From assembly GCF_900115095.1 (NCBI RefSeq), contig NZ_FOVH01000011.1:297524-361523 (forward strand): a DNA stretch of 64,000 bases. The letters run 5' to 3'. The notes below the pieces were generated by a model, which saw only the letters and a list, made by a program, of their open reading frames with translations, searched no databases and had not been told where the DNA came from. Shown piece by piece: positions 15,463 to 23,688 of the stretch. Numbering within the stretch: the stretch's first letter is position 1; each line of letters opens with the position of its first letter. The position numbers and the translations under genes were made by a program. The DNA comes from Actinomadura madurae (GTDB lineage: Bacteria > Actinomycetota > Actinomycetes > Streptosporangiales > Streptosporangiaceae).

Positions 15463-17691
15463 ATGACACCCCGGGGAACGAAGATCGCAATGTTCCTCGC
15501 GACCCTCGTCACCGTCCTGACCGGCGCGATCTGGCCTGCCGCGGCCCACGCGGAGGCCGGCTCCGCGCCCACCGGGCGCGTGGTGATCATCGGGGTGCCG
15601 GGGCTGATGTGGAGCGACGTCACCCGGGAGAACACCCCGGCGCTGTGGGGCCTGACGGCGCAGGGGGCGGGTGCGGGCCTCAGCGTCCGCACGACGCGGG
15701 TGAACACGTGCCCGACGGACGGCTGGCTGACGCTGTCGGCCGGGCAGCGGTCCCGGCTGCCGCACGGCGACTGCGCGCTGCCGTCCGCGCCGATCCTGCC
15801 GGGCCAGGACTCCCCCACCGGCGCCCCGCCGCCGGGCGGCGCCATCGCCGCCGGCTGGCCGGCGATCAAGAGCGACAACGCGGGCACGAACTACCACGCC
15901 CAGATCGGGCTGCTCGGCGACGAGGTGCACGAGGCGGGCGGCTGCACGACGGCGGTCGGGCCCGGCGCGGTGTTCGGCGCCGGCAACGGCGGCGGGCGCG
16001 TGGACCGCTACGTCGAGTCCCCGGGCAAGGTCACCGCGGCCGACTGGGCGCGGTGCCCGCTCGCCGCCGTCGACGTCGACGACCTGTTCCGCGCCTACAT
16101 CAACGCCGGCGTCGACCCCAAGGGCGACCAGGTCCCGCTGTCGGACCGCAAGCGCGCCGCCGCGGCGGCCGCCGCGGACCGCCGCGTCGCCCAGGTCGTG
16201 ACCGGGCTCCCCGAAGGCACGAACGTCCTCGTCGCGGGCCTGTCCGACATCGGCGTGGACCCGCACCTGCGCGTCGCGATCGCCACGGGGCCCGGCTTCG
16301 AGCCCGGCTACATGACCTCTGGCGCCACCCGCCAGGACGGCCTGGTCACGCTGACCGACCTCACCGCGACGACGCTGAAGCTGCTCGGGGTGAAGCAGCC
16401 GAAGCAGGCCGTCGGGTCGGCGTGGCGGTCGCAGCCGTCGGAGGCGTCCACGCACGAGCGGGTCGACGCGCTCATGGACGAGGACGTCGCGGCGCAGGCG
16501 ATCCGGACCGTCCAGACGTCGTTCTACTGGGTGCTGTTCGCGACGCAGCTCGTCCTGTACGGGGTCGCGGTGATCGCGCTGCGCCGCCTCGGCGGCGACC
16601 GCCGCTCGCGGGCGCGGATACTGGGCGGTACCCGGGTGATAGCGCTGCTGGGCGGGGCGGCGCCGGGCGCGTCGTTCCTCGCCGGGCTGCTGCCGTGGTG
16701 GCGGGCCGAGGCGCCGACGCCCGTGCTGATCTGCACCGTCCTCGGCTTCGCCGGGCTGCTGACCGGCGTGGCGCTCGCGGGCCCGTGGCGCCGTTCCGCG
16801 GTCGTCCCCGGGCTGGTGATCACCGGGGTGACGGCGCTGGTCCTCGCGCTGGACGTGATGACGGGCTCGTCCCTCCAGCTCAACACGCTGATGGGCTACA
16901 CCGCCCTCGTCGCCGGACGGTTCTACGGCTTCGGCAACCAGGCGTTCTCGCTGTTCGCCGTCGCCTCGATCCTGACGGCGGCGTGGCTGACGGAGTACCC
17001 GCTGCGCAAGGAGCGCAAGGCCGTCGCGGTCGGGATCGTCGCCGTGATCGGCGCGTTCGCCGTCGCGGTGGACGGGCTCCCGGCGTTCGGCAGCGACTTC
17101 GGCGGCGTGCTGGCCATGGTCCCCGCGTTCGCGATGCTCGGCCTGATGGTCGCCGGCAAGCGCGTCTCGGCGCCCCGGCTCGGCGTCTTCTTCGTGGCCG
17201 GCGCGGTCCTGGTGCTGTTCATCTCCTACCTGAACGCGCGCAGCGACAACCCGACGCACCTCGGCCGGTTCTGGCAGGACCTCATGGACGGGGACGCCTG
17301 GGGCGTCGTCACCCGCAAGTTCGACGCGATGCTGAACAGCCTCGGGTACTGGCCGTACACGCTGGCGCTCGCCGCCGCGGTGGTGTTCCTGTTCTTCGTC
17401 CTGGCGCGGCCGACGCGGTGGCGGGTGTCGCTGCTGCAGGGCGCCTACGAGCACAGCCTGACGATGCGCCCGGCGCTGATCTGCGCGCTCACCGTCGGGG
17501 TCATCGGCACGCTGGTGAACGACTCCGGCGTGGTGATCCTGTCGGTGTCGTTCAGCCTGGCGACCCCGCTGATGCTCGCGGCCGGGCTCCGGTCGCTGGA
17601 GATCGACCTGAGGAACGCAGACACGCCGCCACCAGGGCCGTCAGGATCGCCAGCAGCGTCCACGGAACGACGGTCGGCCGAACGACGGTGA
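15463..17691 (+). CDS. Exported alkaline-phosphatase-fold domain fused to polytopic membrane domain
   Basis: 742 aa. A signal sequence (MFLATLVTVLTGAIWPAAAHA) precedes an extracellular domain of about 330 residues. That domain begins RVVIIGVPGLMWSDVTRENTPALWGL and contains a late LVAGLSDIG, as in alkaline phosphatase/phosphodiesterase-fold proteins, although canonical metal ligands are not all evident. About ten transmembrane helices follow (from FYWVLFATQLVLYGV). The final 35 residues are Pro/Ser-rich. It sits amid mannosyltransferases, so a role in envelope glycan or lipid-linked sugar handling is plausible. Its last 140 bp overlap the opposite-strand MptB-like gene. Confidence 0.75.
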   Translation: MTPRGTKIAMFLATLVTVLTGAIWPAAAHAEAGSAPTGRVVIIGVPGLMWSDVTRENTPALWGLTAQGAGAGLSVRTTRVNTCPTDGWLTLSAGQRSRLPHGDCALPSAPILPGQDSPTGAPPPGGAIAAGWPAIKSDNAGTNYHAQIGLLGDEVHEAGGCTTAVGPGAVFGAGNGGGRVDRYVESPGKVTAADWARCPLAAVDVDDLFRAYINAGVDPKGDQVPLSDRKRAAAAAAADRRVAQVVTGLPEGTNVLVAGLSDIGVDPHLRVAIATGPGFEPGYMTSGATRQDGLVTLTDLTATTLKLLGVKQPKQAVGSAWRSQPSEASTHERVDALMDEDVAAQAIRTVQTSFYWVLFATQLVLYGVAVIALRRLGGDRRSRARILGGTRVIALLGGAAPGASFLAGLLPWWRAEAPTPVLICTVLGFAGLLTGVALAGPWRRSAVVPGLVITGVTALVLALDVMTGSSLQLNTLMGYTALVAGRFYGFGNQAFSLFAVASILTAAWLTEYPLRKERKAVAVGIVAVIGAFAVAVDGLPAFGSDFGGVLAMVPAFAMLGLMVAGKRVSAPRLGVFFVAGAVLVLFISYLNARSDNPTHLGRFWQDLMDGDAWGVVTRKFDAMLNSLGYWPYTLALAAAVVFLFFVLARPTRWRVSLLQGAYEHSLTMRPALICALTVGVIGTLVNDSGVVILSVSFSLATPLMLAAGLRSLEIDLRNADTPPPGPSGSPAASTERRSAERR

Positions 17692-19063
17692 ACAGCCACT
17701 CCAGGTCGTCCGGCAGCCGGATCCGGGCGGGCGCGCGGGCGGGCAGGTAGGCGAGGCTGAGCGCGGCGGTGTGCGCGAGCAGGATCCAGTCGATCCGCGT
17801 CCACGGCAGCAGCGCCAGCAGCGCCCAGCCGAACCCGTCGTACCAGGGCAGCGCGTAGGGGGCGGCGAGGAGCCACGCGAGGACGATCGCGACGGCGACG
17901 CGGCGGTTCTCGGCGTCCTGCGCCGTCGCCCCCGCGTCCGGCGACAGGTCGTCCTTCGGCAGGGCGCGGAACAGCAGCAGGAACAGCGCCAGGCCGAGGA
18001 GCATCGCGCCTAGCTTGATGACGTCGCGCTGCGAGCCGCGGCCGAGCGACTCGTCCACCAAATGCCAGGGCGTCGCGAACGACACCATGTTGCTCGCCTC
18101 GCGGACCTGGTCGAGGGCGTGCGGTCCGGCGAGCACGTACGACAGCGCCGTGACGGCCACGCCGCCCGCCACGAGCGCGACCAGCGCCCCGATCGGGCGC
18201 CACCGGCGCTCGGTCCAGGTCTCGCGGAGCAGCGCCCAGGCGGGGCCGCCCGCGACGAGCGCGGCGGGCAGCTTGATCGCCGTGCCGATGCCGGCCAGCG
18301 CGCCGGCCGCGAGACCGCGCGCCCAGCTCGTCCGGCCGCCGGCGACGGCGAGCGCGGCCACCATCGGCGCGATGGCGAGGACGTCGTTGTGCGCGCCCGC
18401 GATCAGGTGGAACAGCACGAGCGGGTTGCACGTCCACAGCAGCGCCGTGCGGAGCCGCCGCTCCTCGCTCCTGGACGTCCGGTAGAGGATCAGCGAGGTC
18501 GCCGCGAACGCGACCGTGTTCAGCACCGACAGGACGAACACGGTCAGCCGCACCGAGCCGCTGCCGAGCCACGCGGCGAACGCCTGCCCGCCCGTGGCGA
18601 TGGGCCCGTACACCGACGGCGTCGTCCGCCACTCCTCGGGCGCCCCGGCGACCGGGTCCTTCGGCAGGTCGTCGGCGCTCGTCCGGTAGGGGTCGTGGCC
18701 GGTCGCCGCCATCCGCCCGTACGAGGCGTAGTTCAGATGGTCGGTGGACCCGACCGGCGGCATGACCATGAACGCGACCGCCGCCGCGATCCCGGCCAGC
18801 ACCAGCGGCAGCGGCCGCACGCGCCAGCCCCGGCGGACGGCGGCGAAGCACAGGCCGAGCCCCACCGTGCTCGCCACGATGCCCGCGACGACGAGGCCGA
18901 TCACCAGGTACGGGGACGGGTGGACGTCCAGCGCGTACGGCGGCTCGCGGCGGGGGCCCTCGAGCTCGGGCTGGAACACCGACGGGCCGAGCAGGGCGGT
19001 GACGGCGAAGCACGCGACGCCGGTTCCGAGCCCGCACAGCCCGCCCGTTCCGAGACGGGTCAC
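17552..19063 (-). CDS. MptB-like polyprenol-phosphomannose-dependent mannosyltransferase
   Basis: 503 aa from GTG 19063, which overlaps the stop of the GT2 gene (GTGA). It has 11-13 predicted membrane helices. The loop PPVGSTDHLNYASYGRMAATGHDPYRTS carries the acidic motif of alpha-1,6-mannosyltransferases of the MptA/MptB class, and NPLVLFHLIAGAHNDVLAI is another family block. In mycobacteria these enzymes build the lipomannan backbone. Membrane location, with the active site on the outer face. The C-terminus overlaps the convergent gene by 140 bp. Confidence 0.85.
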   Translation of the reverse strand: MTRLGTGGLCGLGTGVACFAVTALLGPSVFQPELEGPRREPPYALDVHPSPYLVIGLVVAGIVASTVGLGLCFAAVRRGWRVRPLPLVLAGIAAAVAFMVMPPVGSTDHLNYASYGRMAATGHDPYRTSADDLPKDPVAGAPEEWRTTPSVYGPIATGGQAFAAWLGSGSVRLTVFVLSVLNTVAFAATSLILYRTSRSEERRLRTALLWTCNPLVLFHLIAGAHNDVLAIAPMVAALAVAGGRTSWARGLAAGALAGIGTAIKLPAALVAGGPAWALLRETWTERRWRPIGALVALVAGGVAVTALSYVLAGPHALDQVREASNMVSFATPWHLVDESLGRGSQRDVIKLGAMLLGLALFLLLFRALPKDDLSPDAGATAQDAENRRVAVAIVLAWLLAAPYALPWYDGFGWALLALLPWTRIDWILLAHTAALSLAYLPARAPARIRLPDDLEWLFTVVRPTVVPWTLLAILTALVAACLRSSGRSPATGARPRASAGSPG

Positions 19064-19791
19064 CGGCGGCTGCCGCGCAGGCGGTCCAGCCTCCTGGCCA
19101 CCGCCGGTTCGCGCACGGCGAGCGCTCTGGCCACGTCCCGGAACTGCCGGGCGCGGTGCAGCTGGGAGCGCCAGTCGGTGCCGGTGGCGCGGTGCGCGAG
19201 CGGGACCTCCACCTCCGCCACCCTGAAGCCCTTGCGCAGCAGGTCGACGGTCAGCGCGGTCTCCACGCCGAAGCCGGCGGCGAGCGGGAGCGCGGCGTCG
19301 AACGCGGCCCGGGTCAGGCAGCGCTGCCCGTTCAGCGGGGCGGTGGCCTCCCAGCCGGTGGCGCGGCGGATCCCGTCGCGGGACAGCCGGACGACGAACC
19401 CGTGCCCGCCGAGCTTCACCGTCGTGGTGAACACCGCGATCGTCATGTCGGCCTCACCGGCCCGGACGGGTTCGACGAGCGGCGCCGCCCCGCCGGCGGT
19501 CTCGGCGAGGTCGGCGTCCAGGAACAGCAGGTGGCGGGGCTGGTCGCGGCCCTCGTCCAGGAGCCGGACGGCCTCGGCGCCGGTCTCCATCGCGGCGCCC
19601 TTGCCGCGGTTGCGGCTGTGCCGCACGACCCGGGCGCCAGCCTCGCGCGCCACCCGCCCGGTGCCGTCGGACGAGCCGTCGTCGATCACCACGACGAGGT
19701 CGGCTCCGGGCAGTTCCTGGGCGGCCTTGACCGTGGCCGCGATGCGGTCGGCTTCGTCCTTGGCCGGGATGCATACCGCTACGTCCTGCAT
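19060..19791 (-). CDS. Family 2 glycosyltransferase
   Basis: 243 aa from ATG 19791, chosen because TACGAT lies exactly 7 nt upstream and the protein then starts at the first strand (MQDVAVCIPAKDEADRI). GT-A motifs are IPAKDE, VVIDDGSSDGTGRVA, RNRGKGAAMETG and LFLDADL (DxD-like). It lacks membrane helices. The RNxGKGxA block resembles dolichyl/polyprenyl-phosphate sugar synthases and glucosyl-3-phosphoglycerate synthases. Coupled to the MptB-like gene, it may make or feed the lipid-linked sugar donor. Confidence 0.85.
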   Translation of the reverse strand: MQDVAVCIPAKDEADRIAATVKAAQELPGADLVVVIDDGSSDGTGRVAREAGARVVRHSRNRGKGAAMETGAEAVRLLDEGRDQPRHLLFLDADLAETAGGAAPLVEPVRAGEADMTIAVFTTTVKLGGHGFVVRLSRDGIRRATGWEATAPLNGQRCLTRAAFDAALPLAAGFGVETALTVDLLRKGFRVAEVEVPLAHRATGTDWRSQLHRARQFRDVARALAVREPAVARRLDRLRGSRR

Positions 19792-19798
19792 ATCCGCG

Positions 19799-19804
19799 AT
19801 CGTA
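19799..19804 (-). promoter_or_regulatory. Leaderless -10 (TACGAT) for the GT2-MptB-like operon
   Basis: TACGAT on the minus strand, 7 nt before ATG 19791, in a good match to the actinobacterial -10. Confidence 0.65.
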
Positions 19805-19911
19805 GTCGGGGACGGGCGCGCGATGCCGCACGGCACCCGGAACGATCCGGGCCGTTTCCCCGCGGGATCGCGCGGCGAACCCCGGCGTTCACCCGCCGGG
19901 GCGGCCGCGGG

Positions 19912-20247
19912 TCAGCCGGCGTCCAGGACGGGCGCGGCGTCGGTCACGGTGAAGACGGTGTCGAGCCCGGTGACCTGCAGGATGCGCTTCACGGCCGGGC
20001 GCGGCGCGGCGAGCTCCAGCGAGCCGCCCTGCTCCTTGAGCCGCTTCATGGCGGCGAGCAGCACGTTCATGCCGGTCGAGTCGCAGAACTCGACGCCGCT
20101 CATGTCGACCACGATGCGGTCGATCTCCTCGCGCAGCAGGGCCGCGAGGGCCGCCTGCAGTTTGGGCGCGGTGTACAGGTCGAGTTCACCGGTCGCCGTG
20201 ACGACGGCGTGACCTCCCTGAGATGCGGTCGAAACGTTTAGCTCCAC
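19912..20247 (-). CDS. STAS-domain anti-sigma factor antagonist
   Basis: 111 aa when started at GTG 20247, which lies 7 nt after TAGTGT; an in-frame GTG 9 nt upstream (20256) is possible but would sit inside the promoter. The single STAS domain has TGELDLYTAPKLQAAL and the phospho-acceptor block GVEFCDSTGMNVLLAAM, where the Ser is phosphorylated by an RsbW/SpoIIAB-like kinase. It controls an alternative sigma factor by partner switching. The RsbW-like kinase at 32850-33398 is a possible but unproven partner. Cytosolic. Confidence 0.9.
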   Translation of the reverse strand: MELNVSTASQGGHAVVTATGELDLYTAPKLQAALAALLREEIDRIVVDMSGVEFCDSTGMNVLLAAMKRLKEQGGSLELAAPRPAVKRILQVTGLDTVFTVTDAAPVLDAG

Positions 20248-20254
20248 GTCCGGC

Positions 20255-20260
20255 ACACTA
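20255..20260 (-). promoter_or_regulatory. Leaderless -10 (TAGTGT) for the STAS gene
   Basis: TAGTGT, 7 nt, then GTG 20247. This decides between two in-frame GTG starts. Confidence 0.55.
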
Positions 20261-20448
20261 TCTCGCTCACGGCCACGGGGCCAGACGGTTCGCCAAGTCC
20301 CCTGCCCCGTGGGCGATTCCGGGGCGTGTCGCCGCCTTGCCAGCCCCGTACGCTTTGAGAACTACCCACCGTGATGCCGTGATCCCCGGTTCGGCCGAAC
20401 TCGCGGGTTCGCCTCGCGCGGACGTCCGGAGTAGGAGAGGCTGAGCGG

Positions 20449-20802
20449 GTGCAACAGCGGCATGTCCAACTCCGCGAACGCCTGGAGACGATCCGGGCGC
20501 GCTCGGCGAAGTCCAGCACGTGGCGGACGTCCACGCAGGTCCTCTCGCGCCTGGTGAACAAGAACGGCTTCGTCCCGGTCCGCACGCGCCTGTCGCGCGA
20601 GGACCTCGCCTTCCTCTCCGGGGCCCGCGAGGAGGTCATCGCGTTCGCCGACCTCGGCCTGCGCCTCATCGACCTGCACCGCCCGCAGGAGGCCGGCGGC
20701 ATCACCAGCGACCCCGACCGCCCCATCCGCCGCTGCCGCGCCTGCATGTCCCGCTGGCCCTGCCCCACCTACCGAGCCATCTCCGAAGCCCTCGACCACT
20801 GA
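20449..20802 (+). CDS. Small conserved actinobacterial-type protein with Cys cluster
   Basis: 117 aa from GTG 20449, with AGGAGAGG about 12 nt upstream. It is basic at the N-terminus (RERLETIRARSAKSSTWRTSTQV) with a central SREDLAFLSGAREEVIAFADLGLRLIDLH. The C-terminal IRRCRACMSRWPCPTYRAI has three Cys in a C-x2-C-x5-C pattern that could bind zinc. I do not recognise a named family. It is divergent from the STAS gene and convergent with the histidine kinase gene. Confidence 0.7.
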   Translation: MQQRHVQLRERLETIRARSAKSSTWRTSTQVLSRLVNKNGFVPVRTRLSREDLAFLSGAREEVIAFADLGLRLIDLHRPQEAGGITSDPDRPIRRCRACMSRWPCPTYRAISEALDH

Positions 20803-20829
20803 TCCGGCGCCGCCTCGCTCCGCCGTTCC

Positions 20830-21945
20830 TCAGACGGTCAGGGGGAGGCGGACTTCGAAGCGGCAGCCGGGGCCCTCGTTGGCGACGCCGATCTCGCCCG
20901 CGTGGGCCTCGACGATGCCGCGGGCGATGGCGAGGCCGAGGCCGGCGCCGCCGCCGGGAGTGCGGGCCGCCTCGCCGCGGAAGGCGACGTCGAACACGCG
21001 CGGCAGGTCGTCCTCCGGGATGCCGCCGCAGGCGTCGGCCACCGTCACCCGGGCCTCGCCGCCGCGGACCTCGCCGAGGATCTCGACCGCGCCGTCGCTC
21101 GGGGTGTGCCGGATCGCGTTGACGACGAGGTTGCGCAGGGCGCGGCCCAGCTCGCCCGCGTCGACCTGGACGGGCAGGCCCGCGCGGACGTCGCCGTGCA
21201 GCCGGACGCCCTTCGCGCGGGCCAGCGCCTCGGCGCCGGCGACCGCCTCGGCGACCAGGTCGGCGAGGCCGACGCGGCGGCGGGACAGGCGCAGCGCCCC
21301 CGCGTGGATGCGGGACAGCTCGAACAGGTCGTCCACCATCTCGGTCAGCCGCTCCACCTCGACGCGGATGCGGCCGTGGTAGCGGTTGATGGTCCGCTGG
21401 TCGGCGACGACCTCGTCCTCCAGGGCCTCGGCCATCGCGCGCAGCCCGGCCAGCGGGGTGCGCAAGTCGTGGCTCACCCACGCGACCAGCTCGCGGCGGC
21501 TCGCTTCGAGGGCCTGCTCGCGTTCGTGCGCGGCGGCCAGCCGGTCGTAGGCGGCCTCCAGCTCGCGGGACAGCTCGGCCAGCTCGGCCGGGAGGTGGGC
21601 GGCCGGCCGCCGGAACCGGCCGGCGCGGACGGCCTCGACCAGCACGCGGTTCGCGGCGACCAGGCGGCGTCCGAGCAGCACCGACACCGCCATCGCGACC
21701 AGCCCGGCGGACGTCACGACGGCGAGCACCACCGACCGGTCGTGATCGTTCAGCAGCATCATGAAGGAGATCACGAGGATGCCGGAGATGGTCGCCAGCA
21801 CGGTCGCGGCGCCGACCACGATCAGCTGCGTGGCGACCGAGTGTCCGCGCAGCGCGTACAGCACGCCGAGCGCCAGCCCCGCGACGACGAGGGCGGCCAC
21901 CGCCGCGTAGAAGATCACCCAGAGGAGGTCCTCGAACGGGATCAT
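20830..21945 (-). CDS. Two-component sensor histidine kinase
   Basis: 371 aa from ATG 21945, overlapping the response-regulator stop (ATGA). Three N-terminal membrane helices (IFYAAVAALVVAGLALGVLY; LIVVGAATVLATISGILVI; VVLAVVTSAGLVAMAVSVLL) leave almost no extracellular sensor domain. A HAMP-like/coiled linker follows. HisKA has WVSHDLRTPLAGL, and HATPase_c has NLVVNAIRHT, DACGGIPEDDLPRVFD and GGGAGLGLAIARGIV. It phosphorylates the regulator encoded just upstream in the operon. The signal is unknown and may be sensed within the membrane. Confidence 0.93.
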   Translation of the reverse strand: MIPFEDLLWVIFYAAVAALVVAGLALGVLYALRGHSVATQLIVVGAATVLATISGILVISFMMLLNDHDRSVVLAVVTSAGLVAMAVSVLLGRRLVAANRVLVEAVRAGRFRRPAAHLPAELAELSRELEAAYDRLAAAHEREQALEASRRELVAWVSHDLRTPLAGLRAMAEALEDEVVADQRTINRYHGRIRVEVERLTEMVDDLFELSRIHAGALRLSRRRVGLADLVAEAVAGAEALARAKGVRLHGDVRAGLPVQVDAGELGRALRNLVVNAIRHTPSDGAVEILGEVRGGEARVTVADACGGIPEDDLPRVFDVAFRGEAARTPGGGAGLGLAIARGIVEAHAGEIGVANEGPGCRFEVRLPLTV

Positions 21946-22664
21946 CGGTCGCCTCCGGGCTCCGCGGGCTCGTACCGGTAGCCGACGCCCCAGACGGTGA
22001 CGATGCGGCGCGGCGTGGTCGGGTCGTCCTCGATCTTCTCGCGGAGCCGGCGGACGTGGACGGTGACCGTGGACGAGTCGCCGAACGTCCAGTCCCACAC
22101 GCGTTCGAGCAGCTCGTCGCGGGTGAACGCCTGCCGCGGGTGGCGCATCAGGAACGCCAGCAGGTCGAACTCGCGGGACGTGAGCGCGAGCCGGTCGCCG
22201 CGCAGCAGCGCCTCGTGGGCGCTGACGTCCACGAGGAGGTCGCCGTCGTGCAGCGGCCCGGACGGGCCGGTCGGGACGAGCGCCCCGCGCGCCCGGCGCA
22301 GCACCGACCGGACCCGCAGCGCCAGCTCGCGCGGGCTGAACGGCTTGGTCACGTAGTCGTCGGCGCCGGTCTCCAGCCCGACGAGCCGGTCGGTCTCCGT
22401 GCCGAGGGCGGTGAGCATCACGATCGGGACGGTCGAGGTCTCGCGGAGCCGCCGGCACACCTCCAGGCCGTCCATCCCCGGCAGCATCAGGTCGAGGACG
22501 ACGAGGTCCGGCTGCTGGTCGACGGCCTTGCGCAGGGCGGTCCGGCCGTCGGCGACGCAGACGACCTCGTGCCCGTCGCGGGCCAGGTACCGGGCGACGA
22601 CCTCGGCCACCGTCGGGTCGTCGTCGACCACCAGGACGCGGCCGGCATGGGACACGGAGTTCAC
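21942..22664 (-). CDS. OmpR/PhoB-family response regulator
   Basis: 240 aa. The receiver domain has acidic pocket VVDDDPT, phospho-acceptor VVLDLMLPGMDGLEV (Asp near 58) and VTKPFSPREL. The C-terminal winged helix (about 140-232) has LTSREFDLLAFLMRHPRQAFTRDELL and DSSTVTVHVRRLREKIEDDP. It is transcribed first and coupled to its kinase by a 4-bp overlap. It binds DNA as a dimer; its targets are unknown. Confidence 0.95.
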   Translation of the reverse strand: MNSVSHAGRVLVVDDDPTVAEVVARYLARDGHEVVCVADGRTALRKAVDQQPDLVVLDLMLPGMDGLEVCRRLRETSTVPIVMLTALGTETDRLVGLETGADDYVTKPFSPRELALRVRSVLRRARGALVPTGPSGPLHDGDLLVDVSAHEALLRGDRLALTSREFDLLAFLMRHPRQAFTRDELLERVWDWTFGDSSTVTVHVRRLREKIEDDPTTPRRIVTVWGVGYRYEPAEPGGDR

Positions 22665-22787
22665 CCCTTCACGCTAAGGCGCCGCCCCCCGCCCCGCCCA
22701 TTCCGTCACCACCCTGTAAGGAATGCCCCGTGGGCCGCTCTGACCTGCTGACCTGCGTGAGCACCCGATCACCGGTTTAATGGCCCG

Positions 22788-23378
22788 ATGTCTCAGACGC
22801 GTCCCGCGACCCCCGTCGCCGGAACCATCGCCCTTGTCCTCGTGGGCGGCGCGGTCGCCACGGGCATCGGCGTGATCCTGACGTTCGCCGGCATCTACCA
22901 GTCTCCGTTCCTGGCGGAGTTCCGAACGTCTACCGCCTACTACGCGCTGCACTGCGTCGTCGTCGGGGTCCTCACGGCCGCCGGGCTCGTCCTCACCCGC
23001 CCCCGCGGCCCGGCCGCCCCGATCGTCGCGGCCGTCTCCGCGCTCGTCGCGCTCTACGTCGGCACCCGGCTCGGCGTCTTTCTCTATGGGGCGACCCACA
23101 ACGCCTCCTTCAGCGGCGGCTACATCACCGCGGTGCTGAAACCGCGCTTCCACGCGTGGGACCTGCTGGCGCCGCTGGTGGCCGGTGCCGTCGCCGGGCT
23201 GCGGGTCGCGATGGTCGCCGGCGGCACCGGGCCCGCCCGCGCGCCCTTCCCGCAGCCGGGCCCCGGTCATCGGCCCTTCCCGGGACAGCCTCCAGCGCCG
23301 CCGTACCAGCCGGGGCCGGGTCAGGGTTCCGCCCCTGGTGCGCCTCCGGGATGGACTCCGCCGCACGGTGGGGCCTAG
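22788..23378 (+). CDS. Four-helix membrane protein with Pro/Gly-rich tail
   Basis: 196 aa. Four membrane helices span residues 10-150 (GTIALVLVGGAVATGIGVILTFAG; YYALHCVVVGVLTAAGLVL; APIVAAVSALVALYVGTRLGVFLY; LLAPLVAGAVAGLRVAMV). The C-terminal 50 residues are Pro/Gln/Gly-rich. TTTAAT ends 6 nt before the ATG, so it may be leaderless. Family not recognised. It is divergent from the response regulator gene and could be one of its targets. Confidence 0.75.
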   Translation: MSQTRPATPVAGTIALVLVGGAVATGIGVILTFAGIYQSPFLAEFRTSTAYYALHCVVVGVLTAAGLVLTRPRGPAAPIVAAVSALVALYVGTRLGVFLYGATHNASFSGGYITAVLKPRFHAWDLLAPLVAGAVAGLRVAMVAGGTGPARAPFPQPGPGHRPFPGQPPAPPYQPGPGQGSAPGAPPGWTPPHGGA

Positions 23379-23417
23379 GTCGTTCCCGAGGGTGATGACC
23401 GCCGCGCGAGGAACGCT

Positions 23418-23423
23418 TACGGT
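23418..23423 (+). promoter_or_regulatory. Candidate -10 (TACGGT) for the 56-codon gene
   Basis: TACGGT followed by 6 nt and ATG 23430. A GGAG lies only 2 nt before the ATG, too close to be an ordinary ribosome site, which favours leaderless initiation. Confidence 0.45.
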
Positions 23424-23429
23424 GGAGTC

Positions 23430-23600
23430 ATGGGTAAGACGATTCTGACCATCGTGGGCGTCATTCTCGCGGTCTGGCTGCTTTTCACCGTCGTCGGCGC
23501 GATCCTCTCGATGCTGAAGTTCTTCTTCTTCATCGGACTCATCGCCGTCGTGGTGGTACTCGCCGTGACCGCCGTGTCCAAGATGTCCAAAAGCCACTAG
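23430..23600 (+). CDS. Small two-helix membrane protein (56 aa)
   Basis: The reading frame from ATG 23430 to TAG 23598-23600 gives 56 residues. Nearly all are hydrophobic: MGKTILTIVGVILAVWLLF, then GAILSMLKFFFFIGLIAVVV, ending in SKMSKSH. Two closely spaced membrane helices and short charged ends are typical of small stress or scaffold membrane proteins. A TACGGT hexamer lies upstream. It sits between another membrane protein and the acyl-CoA ligase. No family is recognised. Confidence 0.65.
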   Translation: MGKTILTIVGVILAVWLLFTVVGAILSMLKFFFFIGLIAVVVVLAVTAVSKMSKSH

Positions 23601-23688
23601 GTAAGCGGCCCGATCCCCTTGCCGCGGTGTCGCCGGTCACCGCATGATGCCGGAACAACCAGGCGGTCATCCAGCAAAGGGGCCCACC

